From CAZCJU01 sp964498965 (GTDB lineage: Bacteria; Bacillota; Clostridia; Oscillospirales; CAG-272): a stretch of DNA of 64,000 nucleotides. The position numbers were made by a program, and so were the translations under genes. This document shows, one piece after another, positions 43,112 through 51,471 of the stretch. Within the stretch, counting starts at the first letter, position 1; the number at the start of each line of letters is the position of its first letter. Where the stretch lies: the NCBI GenBank assembly GCA_964498965.1, contig CAZCJU010000003.1:1-64000 (forward strand), written 5' to 3'. The notes under the pieces are model-generated. The model was not told the origin of the DNA. It searched no databases and saw only the letters and a list, made by a program, of their open reading frames with translations.

Positions 43112-43310
43112 GTCTTTTCTTCGGAAAAGACGGACCATGCGTAGCATGGTGGTCGAGGCGAAGGAGGTCGCACGGACTAACTCAGTCGGTACGGCGGGAT
43201 AACGCCCTCATCCGTCGGTTTCGCCAACGCCTTCCCCAAGGGGGAAGGCGTTACAGAGGTACGATCGACACCTTTCCCGGATGGAAAAGGCTTACGAAAC
43301 GGGCGGGAAG
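43112..43310. repeat. Dispersed palindromic intergenic repeat, copy C, with extra hairpins
   Basis: Contains, in order: GTCTTTTC-TTCG-GAAAAGAC (43112-43131, a UUCG tetraloop stem), ACCATGC-GTA-GCATGGT (43134-43150), the module GCACGGACTAACTCAG then GGGATAACGCCCTCATCCGTC, the stem CGCCTTCCCCaagGGGGAAGGCG (43229-43250) and the weaker CCTTTCCCggatGGAAAAGG (43271-43290). It occupies the gap between the GDSL gene and ilvE, so on the minus strand it lies in the ilvE leader. Confidence 0.7.
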
Positions 43311-43314
43311 GCAA

Positions 43315-43923
43315 TCATATATTCGAGATGAATTTACCGAGCATTTCGGCGATCCTCGTATATCCGAGCTTACTCGGGTGTACGCCGTCACGCAACAGGG
43401 CGGTATGATTTTCTTCGTTAACGCACAGCAGCGAGTTCATATCGCAGATATTGTCGAAGTCCGAGCGAACCACCGCTTGTCGATAGTCGTCGAGGGTAAG
43501 TCCGACGGGATTTTTCGTGACATCCGCAACGGCTTTCAGCTCCGTATCGGCACGTTCCGACAGTCGCCAGATCGGTGTACATATCACACTTTCGGCAAAC
43601 GGGTATTTTTCTCCGATCAGATCCACGACTTTTTCAAGCGAACGCCGAAATTCATCAAGCGTTACGCCGTAGAACCAATCGTTTGTTCCCGCCCAAACGA
43701 GTACGCAATCCGCACCCGCTTCGGGCGATGCGTTTTCCAGCTGTTCGACGACCGAAAACGGATAGCCCTCGCTCAGTGCGGCGGCATTCACCGCATGATT
43801 TTCAACGTGCGACGTATCATGCGACACGTTCAAAGCTTCGCACAGCATTTTTTCATATCCGCCGCCGCTGAAATTCGTTGTGGAAATGCTGTCGCCGAAT
43901 ATTATGAGCCTTGTGACTCTCAT
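43315..43923 (-). CDS. SGNH/GDSL-type hydrolase
   Basis: 202 residues. Block I IIFGDSIS (catalytic Ser12), block III VLVWAGTNDWFYG (Asn), and block V DGVHPSKLGYTRIAEML (Asp and His) are all present. No signal peptide, so probably cytosolic. SGNH enzymes include esterases and acetylhydrolases acting on lipids and wall glycans. The start overlaps the end of the YfhO gene by ATGA, hinting at a shared glycan or envelope role. Substrate not inferable. Confidence 0.88.
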   Translation of the reverse strand: MRVTRLIIFGDSISTTNFSGGGYEKMLCEALNVSHDTSHVENHAVNAAALSEGYPFSVVEQLENASPEAGADCVLVWAGTNDWFYGVTLDEFRRSLEKVVDLIGEKYPFAESVICTPIWRLSERADTELKAVADVTKNPVGLTLDDYRQAVVRSDFDNICDMNSLLCVNEENHTALLRDGVHPSKLGYTRIAEMLGKFISNI

Positions 43924-46829
43924 TCTCCGTCACTCTCCGAGCCGTTTTGCGTATCGACATTATTCGTATCCGTATCGACGTTTGTATCGTCGCTTTCATC
44001 GGTCATGACCGTATTCGTGTCGATATCGGTATCGGTATCTGTTTCGTCGGCAGCCGTTTCCTCCGTGCTTGTCGCAAGCAGTCGCTGTAACGAGGTCGTA
44101 TAGCCGCTTCCGTCGGCACGAACCGCCGCAAGAAGCTTTTCCCGACGTTTTTTACGTTTTTTATAATCCGCAACGGTGCAAACGGCAACGACAGCAATGC
44201 CGACAACGCACAGCACGCAACCGACCGCAAAGCCCTGCGGCACATAACTCATTTCGATCGTATGCTCGCCCTGTGACACACGGAAGCAGAGCAACGAATC
44301 GAGTGATTTTTCAAGTTTAACCTTTTTACCGTCGACCTTGACTGTCCAGCCCTTATCATAGGGAATGGATGTATAGACAAGCTCGTCGCCCTCTGCGATA
44401 TCGATATTTCCTTTTATGCTCGTGTCGGAAAAGTCCTCGATGAATATTTTGCTTTCTCTCAGCTCCTCTATCGCTTCCTCGAACGCCTGTGAGTCGAAAT
44501 AGAAGAAATAGTTTTGATTTTTATAAAAATACAAATCCTTATCCTTGAGCTTAAGTCTTACGGTGATTTCCTTGCCCTCTTCATAGGTGCCGATATTTTT
44601 TATCGTATGCGTTTCGTTACCCATATAAGAGCCTTTGGAAACCAACGCACCGCTTCTGCCGTTTTCGCCCTCGGCAACGGAGAGGGTGACCTCGCGGGGA
44701 TACTTCGACGGGAAGTGGATATATATATCGCCGGAATATTTCGTTGTGAATTCGTACTCGACATAGCCCGACGAATCCTCTTCGAGCAAGGCATATTTTT
44801 TATGTCCGCTCGCACTCGCCTCACGAACGCCGTCGGTGGTGACGCTCACGTTTTCTATCGGCTTGAACACCTCAACCTCACGTCCGAGCATAGAGGAAAT
44901 GATACCGTTCAGCACCTCGGGTGCGGGAGCTTCATCGGCTATTTCGTATTCGGCGAGAGCTTCGTTTACTCCGAAAAGTATGGGCAGGCAATACGGGTTT
45001 TCGTAGGCATACAGCATATCGCCCTTTTCGCTCGTTGCGTCGGGATAGTCGTACATGAGTTTATACTGTTCACACAAGTCGTCCTTATTAGACAAAACGT
45101 ATTTTATACCGAGCAGGGAGTCGGAAACGGGGTTACCGCCTGCGTATCTCGACCAATGTGACTTCGAGGCGTAGCCCATTTTATTGAGCAGGTGTATTAC
45201 CGAAGCATTCAGCGTCGAGGTGGAGTTGGTAACTCCTCGCATTTGAAGTGCCATGTTGTCGTTGACCTTACGGTGTACCGTTTTTTCCATTCGGTACAGG
45301 CTTATATCCTCGCTCTGCACCTTTTTCACAAGCGGCGACCAGCGGTCCATAAATTCGACGTAGCTCGTTCGGGTGGAATAATAAACATCCTCATGCAACG
45401 ACAGCGTATCGTAGACACCGTTTAAAAACAGTTCAAGACAGACGACGGAGAGCAATACCGCCGATGCACCTCGGTAATTTTTTTTGCAATAGCCCCAGAT
45501 AAGAGCGAGCAGAACGCCGAGCATTATTACGGTGAACCAGATGCAGAATATGTCGTCGATAAATTCGAAATCCATCGTCTGCACGAAAACGACGCACAAG
45601 CCTATAACGGCGGTGCAGGAAAGCACCGTGCGGAACATCGTACCGTCGAGAAAACGGAACGCCTCGTAGGCAAAGACGATCACGAGGAAGCAGAACATGA
45701 AGCTGTAGCGGTAATTCAACCAGTTCGGACGTTGCATTCCGTGCCAGAAGAGGTCTACCGTCGAAGCGGTGAACGAAAACACCATGAGAGCGAGAATTAT
45801 GCCGCTCATTATTTTTTCTCTGCCCTTTATCCGCTTTGTGACAAAATATACCGGCAACATAATAAGCGAAAGTACGCCGCAGTATATGAACGGCAGCCCC
45901 TCGGGGCGAACCGTATCATACGAGTTCGGCAACATTTGCGTGAATACGTTTATGTAGTCAAATTTCGATTTAAACTCGTAATTCGGATTCGAAAACGTGT
46001 TTTTGCCGAATTGCAATGAAAAATATGCGGGTATTATTATTATCGAAGCGATCATTGCCGCCGCAACGGAGCAAAGCAACCACTTATAAAAAGTGAAAAA
46101 GAAGCGTGTGAAGTCCTTTAACGTGTATTTCGAAATGTAATAGTAGAAAAAGTACAAAGTGGAGAATATCGCCATCATGAATCCGATGTAAAAATTCGAA
46201 ATGAAGCACAGGGCGAGAGTGACGGTGTAAAGCGTGAATTTGCCCGTGTGGCAGATACGCTCGATCCCCAAGGCTATCAACGGCAGATAAATAAGCGAAT
46301 CTATCCACATCGTGTTGTTTGCCTGAACGACGGCGTAGCTCGTCAAAGCGTACATCGTCGAGAACATCACGACCGTAAACGGTTTCGACGGACGGCTGTT
46401 GTGCAGATAGTAGCCGAACGACAGACCCATTGAGCCGACCTTGAGCAGCGTCATGGTAAGCAAAAACTCCGTGATCCCGTCTTCGGGGAAGAATACGGAC
46501 AAAAGTGCAAACGGCGAAGCGACGTAGTAAGCGTAAATTCCGGAAAATTCGCCGCCCAACGCCCGATACCAGGAGTAGAACGGGCTTGCGTCGCCCTGCA
46601 GGATATCGCGCATGGCTTCGAAATAGTACACGTACTGACCGTTCAGGTCAAGCACAAGCACGGATTTTTCGCCAAACGGGTAAACGCCCCGTATTATAAA
46701 TATGAACCAGTTTATCAGCAGAGGAAGCAGAAAGCAGACGAGCAGATACAGCTTGTCCGAGTTTTTTATCCTCTGCCATAACGACGGCTTCTTCAGCGAA
46801 AGAAGCGGTAATGTATTTTGTGCGGTCAT
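43920..46829 (-). CDS. YfhO family membrane protein (glycosyltransferase-like)
   Basis: 969 residues with about thirteen hydrophobic helices in the first 480 residues and one near 890, then a Thr/Asp-rich tail (TDTDTDIDTNTVMTDESDDTNVDTDTNN) to the end. WFIFIIRGVYPFGEKSVLVLDLNGQYVYYFEAMRDILQG and NNTMWIDSLIYLPLIALGIE are the PF09586 signature. B. subtilis YfhO helps glycosylate lipoteichoic acid. The region 480-870 is the extracytoplasmic domain with the conserved LLGIKYVLSN motif. The low-complexity acidic tail is unusual for the family. AAAGGAAC site before ATG. Confidence 0.92.
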   Translation of the reverse strand: MTAQNTLPLLSLKKPSLWQRIKNSDKLYLLVCFLLPLLINWFIFIIRGVYPFGEKSVLVLDLNGQYVYYFEAMRDILQGDASPFYSWYRALGGEFSGIYAYYVASPFALLSVFFPEDGITEFLLTMTLLKVGSMGLSFGYYLHNSRPSKPFTVVMFSTMYALTSYAVVQANNTMWIDSLIYLPLIALGIERICHTGKFTLYTVTLALCFISNFYIGFMMAIFSTLYFFYYYISKYTLKDFTRFFFTFYKWLLCSVAAAMIASIIIIPAYFSLQFGKNTFSNPNYEFKSKFDYINVFTQMLPNSYDTVRPEGLPFIYCGVLSLIMLPVYFVTKRIKGREKIMSGIILALMVFSFTASTVDLFWHGMQRPNWLNYRYSFMFCFLVIVFAYEAFRFLDGTMFRTVLSCTAVIGLCVVFVQTMDFEFIDDIFCIWFTVIMLGVLLALIWGYCKKNYRGASAVLLSVVCLELFLNGVYDTLSLHEDVYYSTRTSYVEFMDRWSPLVKKVQSEDISLYRMEKTVHRKVNDNMALQMRGVTNSTSTLNASVIHLLNKMGYASKSHWSRYAGGNPVSDSLLGIKYVLSNKDDLCEQYKLMYDYPDATSEKGDMLYAYENPYCLPILFGVNEALAEYEIADEAPAPEVLNGIISSMLGREVEVFKPIENVSVTTDGVREASASGHKKYALLEEDSSGYVEYEFTTKYSGDIYIHFPSKYPREVTLSVAEGENGRSGALVSKGSYMGNETHTIKNIGTYEEGKEITVRLKLKDKDLYFYKNQNYFFYFDSQAFEEAIEELRESKIFIEDFSDTSIKGNIDIAEGDELVYTSIPYDKGWTVKVDGKKVKLEKSLDSLLCFRVSQGEHTIEMSYVPQGFAVGCVLCVVGIAVVAVCTVADYKKRKKRREKLLAAVRADGSGYTTSLQRLLATSTEETAADETDTDTDIDTNTVMTDESDDTNVDTDTNNVDTQNGSESDGE

Positions 46830-46867
46830 GTTGTTCCTTTCCGAAAATTCGAAGCTTCGATTATTCT

Positions 46868-47854
46868 TTATTTTTGTCGGATCCGCGATTGCCGATCGAG
46901 CAGTGCGTCCAGGATCGATACCGTTTCGTCAAGCGTTTGAGTGCCGTTTATCGCAACTCGTGCCTCCGTCGCACCGTCAACGCCTTTAAGATATCGGCAA
47001 AGGTGCTTTCTTACCTCAAGCAGACCGATATGACCTTTTTTTTCGACCGCAAGCTGTACATGCCTTTTCGCCGAAAGGATCTTTTTTCGGCCGTCGGGCG
47101 GTGTGTACGGCTTTTTGTCGAGATACGAAATTATTTCTTCGAAAACGCATGGTGAGCCGAACGCAGCACGCCCTATTGCCACCCCGTCGCATTTCGTGTA
47201 TTCAAGCACCCGCTCGACCTCTTGTCCGCAGGTGATGTCGCCGTTGGCTATGACGGGGATCCCGAGCTTGCTTTTTATCTCGGCGACCGTTTCGTATTCC
47301 ACACAGTCGGGAGCATATAATTGCTTTCTCGTCCTGCCGTGTACGCATACCATCGAGGCACCCGATTGCCAAACGGCATATGCCAGCTCGGGTGCGGTCA
47401 AATGCTCGCTGTCTCTGCCTGTCCTCATTTTCACCGTCACCGGTACGGGGGATACCTTGACCGCCGCTTCTACGAGCCGTGCGGCAAGCGGTATATTGTC
47501 CATGAGTGCCGATCCCTCGCCGTTCGACACTATCTTTTTGACCGGACAGCCCATATTTATGTCGAAAAACAAAGGCAGTCTGTCCGTTTGGGATAACGCC
47601 TGTACGGCGTAGGCAAGTTTGTCGGGATCCGAGCCGAACAGCTGTATGCCGCACGGGCATAGCTCGCTTTGTATGTCTGCGAGTGCCGCCGTCTTTTTGT
47701 CGCCGTAGTAAACGGCAGCGGCGGAAACCATTTCGGTCACGGTAAGCTCCGCACCGCTCTCCGCACAGAGCATACGCATTGTTGAATCGGTGACGCCCGC
47801 CATGGGAGCCAGCATTACACCGTGTTTAAATTCGGCATTACCTATTTTTAACAT
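46868..47854 (-). CDS. dusB: tRNA-dihydrouridine synthase (DusB-like)
   Basis: 328 residues, flavin TIM barrel. LAPMAGVTDSTMRMLC, FDINMGCPVKKIVSNGEGSALM with the catalytic Cys, VTVKMRTGRDSEH, CVHGRTRKQLYAPD and PVIANGDI / CDGVAIGRAAFGSP follow the Dus order exactly. Firmicutes often carry one DusB-like enzyme. Thirty-eight bp downstream is the YfhO gene; the 96-bp gap to trmL shows no clear promoter or terminator. Confidence 0.95.
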   Translation of the reverse strand: MLKIGNAEFKHGVMLAPMAGVTDSTMRMLCAESGAELTVTEMVSAAAVYYGDKKTAALADIQSELCPCGIQLFGSDPDKLAYAVQALSQTDRLPLFFDINMGCPVKKIVSNGEGSALMDNIPLAARLVEAAVKVSPVPVTVKMRTGRDSEHLTAPELAYAVWQSGASMVCVHGRTRKQLYAPDCVEYETVAEIKSKLGIPVIANGDITCGQEVERVLEYTKCDGVAIGRAAFGSPCVFEEIISYLDKKPYTPPDGRKKILSAKRHVQLAVEKKGHIGLLEVRKHLCRYLKGVDGATEARVAINGTQTLDETVSILDALLDRQSRIRQK

Positions 47855-47950
47855 TTTTCTGCTTTCATATTTGCTTTCACAGTCATATTTATTTTATCAA
47901 ACATATGTGAACTTGATATTAACTATGAAAAGTGATTTTTGAAACCTTGT

Positions 47951-48448
47951 CTACCATTCGAGGCGGTGCAATTTGCCTTCGGTGAGCATTCCGCAAAAAT
48001 CACGCTGTCTGAGAGCCTCGTATATGCCGACGGCGGCGGAATTCGAGAGGTTTAAGCTTCGCAAGCCGTCACGCATCGGTATGCGGACGCAGGAACTCTC
48101 GTGTTGCTTGAGCAGCTCCTCGGGCAATCCCGCACTTTCTTTGCCGAAAACGAGGAAAACTCTTTTCGGGTACATAACGTCCGTGTGCCGACGTTTCGCC
48201 TTTGTGGAGTAAAAAAACATCGACTCGTTTTTGTTTATTTCCATGAAAGCGTCGAGAGAATCGTAGTACGTGATGTCGAGAGCGTGCCAGTAGTCAAGTC
48301 CCGCACGCTTCAGCTTTTTGTCGTCTATTTGAAAGCCGAGCGGCTTGACCAAATGCAGAGCCGCACCCGTCGCGGCACACGTCCTGGCTATGTTTCCGGT
48401 GTTTTGCGGAATTTCGGGTTCTATCAGTGCTATATTGATATCGCTCAT
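47951..48448 (-). CDS. trmL: tRNA (cytidine/uridine(34)-2'-O)-methyltransferase TrmL
   Basis: 165 residues from ATG 48448 (AGGAGGCG site); the frame is open further but without homology. A minimal SPOUT enzyme: ALIEPEIPQNTGNIARTC, HLVKPLGF, YFYSTKAKRR, VFLVFGKESAGLPEELL and the trefoil-knot end IPMRDGLRSLNLSNSAAVGIYEALRQ. Methylates the 2'-OH at position 34 of certain Leu tRNAs, adding to the wobble-modification genes of this window. Confidence 0.95.
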   Translation of the reverse strand: MSDINIALIEPEIPQNTGNIARTCAATGAALHLVKPLGFQIDDKKLKRAGLDYWHALDITYYDSLDAFMEINKNESMFFYSTKAKRRHTDVMYPKRVFLVFGKESAGLPEELLKQHESSCVRIPMRDGLRSLNLSNSAAVGIYEALRQRDFCGMLTEGKLHRLEW

Positions 48449-48472
48449 TTTTCGCCTCCTGTAAATACATAT

Positions 48473-48502
48473 ATTATCGCACATTTTCGGTGCTTTTGTC
48501 AA
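48473..48502 (-). promoter_or_regulatory. Sigma-A promoter of trmL
   Basis: Minus strand TTGACA (48502-48497), 18 bases, GATAAT (48478-48473). Confidence 0.75.
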
Positions 48503-48659
48503 TACATTTTTCGTAAATACCGCTCGTAAATACCGAAAAAACAACGCCTTTGCAAAAAACAACGCACCTCTCTCGCAAGCCTTGATATTTCGCCGGTCAC
48601 GCAAAGCTTAACCCTATCTTCCGAATCTTCCCCGCTCTGTTCCATCGCAAGCCCTCCGC

Positions 48660-48790
48660 TTCAGAGAACGGACCGTAGCTTGCACTCTCTCAAGTCCAAG
48701 CCTTCCTCCTTAAGGGAAGGCTACGGGAGAGGAGGCTGATACTGCCGCCTTCTCCGAAAGGGACGGCTTTATGAGGGGAGGAAAGATAAA
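48660..48790. repeat. Dispersed palindromic intergenic repeat, copy D (degenerate)
   Basis: AGCCTTCC-(8 nt)-GGAAGGCT (48699-48722) then ACGGGAGAGG, matching the hairpin and its flank in copy A. A second imperfect stem, GCCGCCTTCTCC with GGGACGGCT, follows at 48744-48768. The rest of the 48449-48840 gap shows no gene. Confidence 0.5.
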
Positions 48791-48840
48791 GGTTAACGAG
48801 AGTGAGGGAATGTATCGGTGAAGCGGACGGACGGTAGAGA

Positions 48841-48879
48841 AAAAGCCTCCCTTTACGAGTGAGTTCGGGGGAGGCTTTT
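48841..48879 (-). terminator. Terminator after the dockerin-transglutaminase gene
   Basis: AAAAGCCTCCC (48841-48851) and GGGAGGCTTTT (48869-48879) form an 11-bp stem; the minus-strand transcript ends in a T run. Confidence 0.8.
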
Positions 48880-48923
48880 AAGTTATAGGGCAGACGGTTA
48901 TGAAGGAGGGGGTAAGGAGAAGA

Positions 48924-50801
48924 TCAATTGTGTTGTGCGAGGTCGTTTGCGAGTGCTATTACGTCGTAAACATCGATCCTGCCGTCTTCGTTAATATCGC
49001 AATCCGACAGATCGGCATTAAGTTTACCGTTCACATAAGCGTCGAGCATAAGCACGTCCTTAAGGTCGGTGGTCCCGTCGCCGTTGGGATCTCGGTTTAT
49101 CTTTTTCGGTGCCGTATCGATCGCCGAAGTACCGTACCATTTTCCGTCCGACACGTTCCATTTTGAGCTTGACGAATCGTAATACACCGTCACGTTACTG
49201 CCGGAGAACGATCTTTCCGAAGCCTTCGGTTCATCGCCGCCGAAGGTGATCTCCAATTCGCCGTTTACATTCGCAAATGCTCCGTCGCATATTTCCGACA
49301 CGTCGTATGTTATTCCGTTCGAGGTTATCCGTGCCGGCAGGCTCACCGCCGTTGTATTTTTGCTCATTCCGCATCCCGACAGGCCGCTCGTATTTCCGAT
49401 GCGAGCCGTACACGATGACGGATCGAGGGTATAAATTATTCCGTTTTCGTCCTTATATCTGTTATAAAACAGTTTTTTTGCCGATATCTGAACACGGTTT
49501 TCGGTCCTGTCACCGGAATAGTCGTCGCAAAGCGAATAAAACAGCTCGCCGTCTTTCACTCGCAGTCCGTAAAGGTTCATATAATTATACGGTTTTGTGT
49601 AAGTATATACGGTCGAAGTGTTTGCACCGTCGAGGTCTACGGAATAAACGGCATCCGAGGTGTTATAATACAAGGTGTTTCCGTATACGGCGATACCGAA
49701 CGAGAACATATAGTATCCTCCGCTCGGTGCGTACCAATACGCCGCTTTTTTGAGAACACGTTCGGTCGTCGGCGTATCCGCATCGATATCGGCGGTTCTG
49801 AGTATTTCACACGACGAGCCGTATCCCGAGGAATAGTACCATTCCCCATCGCGATGCTCTATCGGGCATTTCAGGCTTCTCCATGCACGTGCTTCGTACT
49901 CGGTCGAGGTCGGAAATTCCGTTGTCGTCTGCAAAGCCGTGCCAAGCTCGTCCCACGTCGAATGCGACGTCGAGGTCGCTTTTATTCCGTCATCGGACAG
50001 CAGAAAATTGTTATGATAAACTCTGCCGACCATATCCCACGCCGGGTCATCCCATGTAACATCCACGTGATACCAATACGAGCCTATTTTGACTATATTC
50101 CACGAATGGTTCAGCTCCGTACTCGGCACTACGTTTGCCGGTATACCGAGCCGGTTCAATATGTATTTATACAGATACGAATAGCCCTGACACACGGCGT
50201 TTTCCTCGCACAACGCTCCGTATGCGGTATACACGCTGTCGTCCGGATCGTTGCCGAGCAGCACAGCCGCATCGTATCCGCAATTCAGCACGATACGGTC
50301 ATGCACCCACAACGCCTGTTCCGCCGTTCCGTCTATCTCGCTTGCCGCCTCGACGAGCTTATTCGCACGTGTATTGAATTCCCCGATCTGTTTTTCGACC
50401 TCATCGGGAGTGCCGTTGAGGAAGAAATAGATAGAGTAGAGATAATTTCCCGAGCGGCTGTATGAAAACGACAGCTTAAGGAAGAATATTTCGGTATAAC
50501 GCTTAAGGAACGAATCGGCAAAAGTCTTTATATTTTCGGTCGGGATCTTGTAATCATAAAGATTAAACATGATCTTATATGCGTCACGTGACGAATCGTA
50601 CGTATAATTCGAAAGATCGAATATTTTTTCGCGCATTTGCTTACCGAGTTCCTCGTATATGTAGCCGCCGTCGCTCTCCCCGACGGGCAAAGCGGCGGCA
50701 TCGTCGTTCTCGCCTCTCGCCTCGATAAAAGGCAGAGCCGTTAAAACCGCAACGACGCACAGCAGACAGGCAAGCGATCTTTTCAAGTATACGTTAAGCA
50801 T
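48924..50801 (-). CDS. Secreted transglutaminase-like protein with C-terminal type I dockerin
   Basis: 625 residues. Signal peptide (LKRSLACLLCVVAVLTALPFIEARG). Residues about 150-260 are a transglutaminase-like/protease fold with a full triad: Cys204 in NAVCQGYSYLYK, His232 in LNHSWN, Asp247 in HVDVTWDD. The middle (about 300-480) looks like a beta-propeller (YYSSGYGSSCEIL, LYYNTSDAVYSVDLDG). Residues 570-622 are two dockerin calcium loops: DPNGDGTTDLKDVLMLDAYVNGK and DINEDGRIDVYDVIALAND. Dockerins bind cohesins in cellulosomes, but no cohesin or glycoside hydrolase neighbour is present. TTGCAA-17-TAAGAT promoter upstream; AGAGGA site. Confidence 0.88.
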   Translation of the reverse strand: MLNVYLKRSLACLLCVVAVLTALPFIEARGENDDAAALPVGESDGGYIYEELGKQMREKIFDLSNYTYDSSRDAYKIMFNLYDYKIPTENIKTFADSFLKRYTEIFFLKLSFSYSRSGNYLYSIYFFLNGTPDEVEKQIGEFNTRANKLVEAASEIDGTAEQALWVHDRIVLNCGYDAAVLLGNDPDDSVYTAYGALCEENAVCQGYSYLYKYILNRLGIPANVVPSTELNHSWNIVKIGSYWYHVDVTWDDPAWDMVGRVYHNNFLLSDDGIKATSTSHSTWDELGTALQTTTEFPTSTEYEARAWRSLKCPIEHRDGEWYYSSGYGSSCEILRTADIDADTPTTERVLKKAAYWYAPSGGYYMFSFGIAVYGNTLYYNTSDAVYSVDLDGANTSTVYTYTKPYNYMNLYGLRVKDGELFYSLCDDYSGDRTENRVQISAKKLFYNRYKDENGIIYTLDPSSCTARIGNTSGLSGCGMSKNTTAVSLPARITSNGITYDVSEICDGAFANVNGELEITFGGDEPKASERSFSGSNVTVYYDSSSSKWNVSDGKWYGTSAIDTAPKKINRDPNGDGTTDLKDVLMLDAYVNGKLNADLSDCDINEDGRIDVYDVIALANDLAQHN

Positions 50802-50869
50802 ATCGGTCCTCTTTTCCGTACCGGCACTTTTGCGACCTTAAATGCGAAAAACCGCACCGGCACGACTAT

Positions 50870-50898
50870 ATCTTAACACATATTCGATAAAATTGCAA
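50870..50898 (-). promoter_or_regulatory. Sigma-A promoter of the dockerin-transglutaminase gene
   Basis: Minus strand TTGCAA (50898-50893), 17 bases, TAAGAT (50875-50870). Confidence 0.65.
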
Positions 50899-50992
50899 CA
50901 CCTTTTTCGCCATTCGAAATATTTTTGTGCAATGTCACAGTTTTTTGACGTAAAATTTGTGGATCATGCCGAAGCAAAATCCGCTCGAGCCG

Positions 50993-51157
50993 TCAACACG
51001 GGCAGTCACAGCCGTTTTCTTTCTTCTTTTTTCTTTTGCGGCATTTGAAAATACATAAATGCATACAAAACACGGCGGCGGCAACGATCGCCGCCGCTAC
51101 GGCGAGCTTGCAGTTGACATGCTTTGAACAGCACGGACCGAATTGAGGCTTGCTCAT
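50993..51157 (-). CDS. Cys-rich single-helix small membrane protein (54 aa)
   Basis: 54 residues from ATG 51157, preceded by GGGAGGAAAAAATT, an excellent ribosome site. Eight Cys in 54 residues: FGPCCSKHVNC at the front, a helix LAVAAAIVAAAVFCMHLCIF, then KCRKRKKKKENGCDCPC. The basic stretch suggests that the tail is cytoplasmic and the first CC/C group outside. The paired cysteines could bind metal or form disulphides. I know no family. The frame is open to 51229 but the extra part overlaps the ribosome site. Confidence 0.65.
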   Translation of the reverse strand: MSKPQFGPCCSKHVNCKLAVAAAIVAAAVFCMHLCIFKCRKRKKKKENGCDCPC

Positions 51158-51471
51158 AATTTTTTCCTCCCGAAGCATTGTTTTTATTCGATAAGGGTTT
51201 TGTCCCGTCGCTCTATGCGGCAAGTGCATTCGGCAGCCGGATCGTATCCCGCACCGAATTATGACCGAAACGTACCGCTCGAGAAGCGGGGGACATTCTT
51301 GTCTGAGTTATTATTTACCGTTTTATGCGATATTATTCCGAATAAAAAACTCCGTACATTTCGTAAAGAAGATGTTTCGCCTGTTTTCCGGATCTACGGA
51401 AATACTGTTCGGATAACGCAAATATCCCGTCCGCTCTAAACAGAACAGACGGGATAAATTATTTTATTCGC

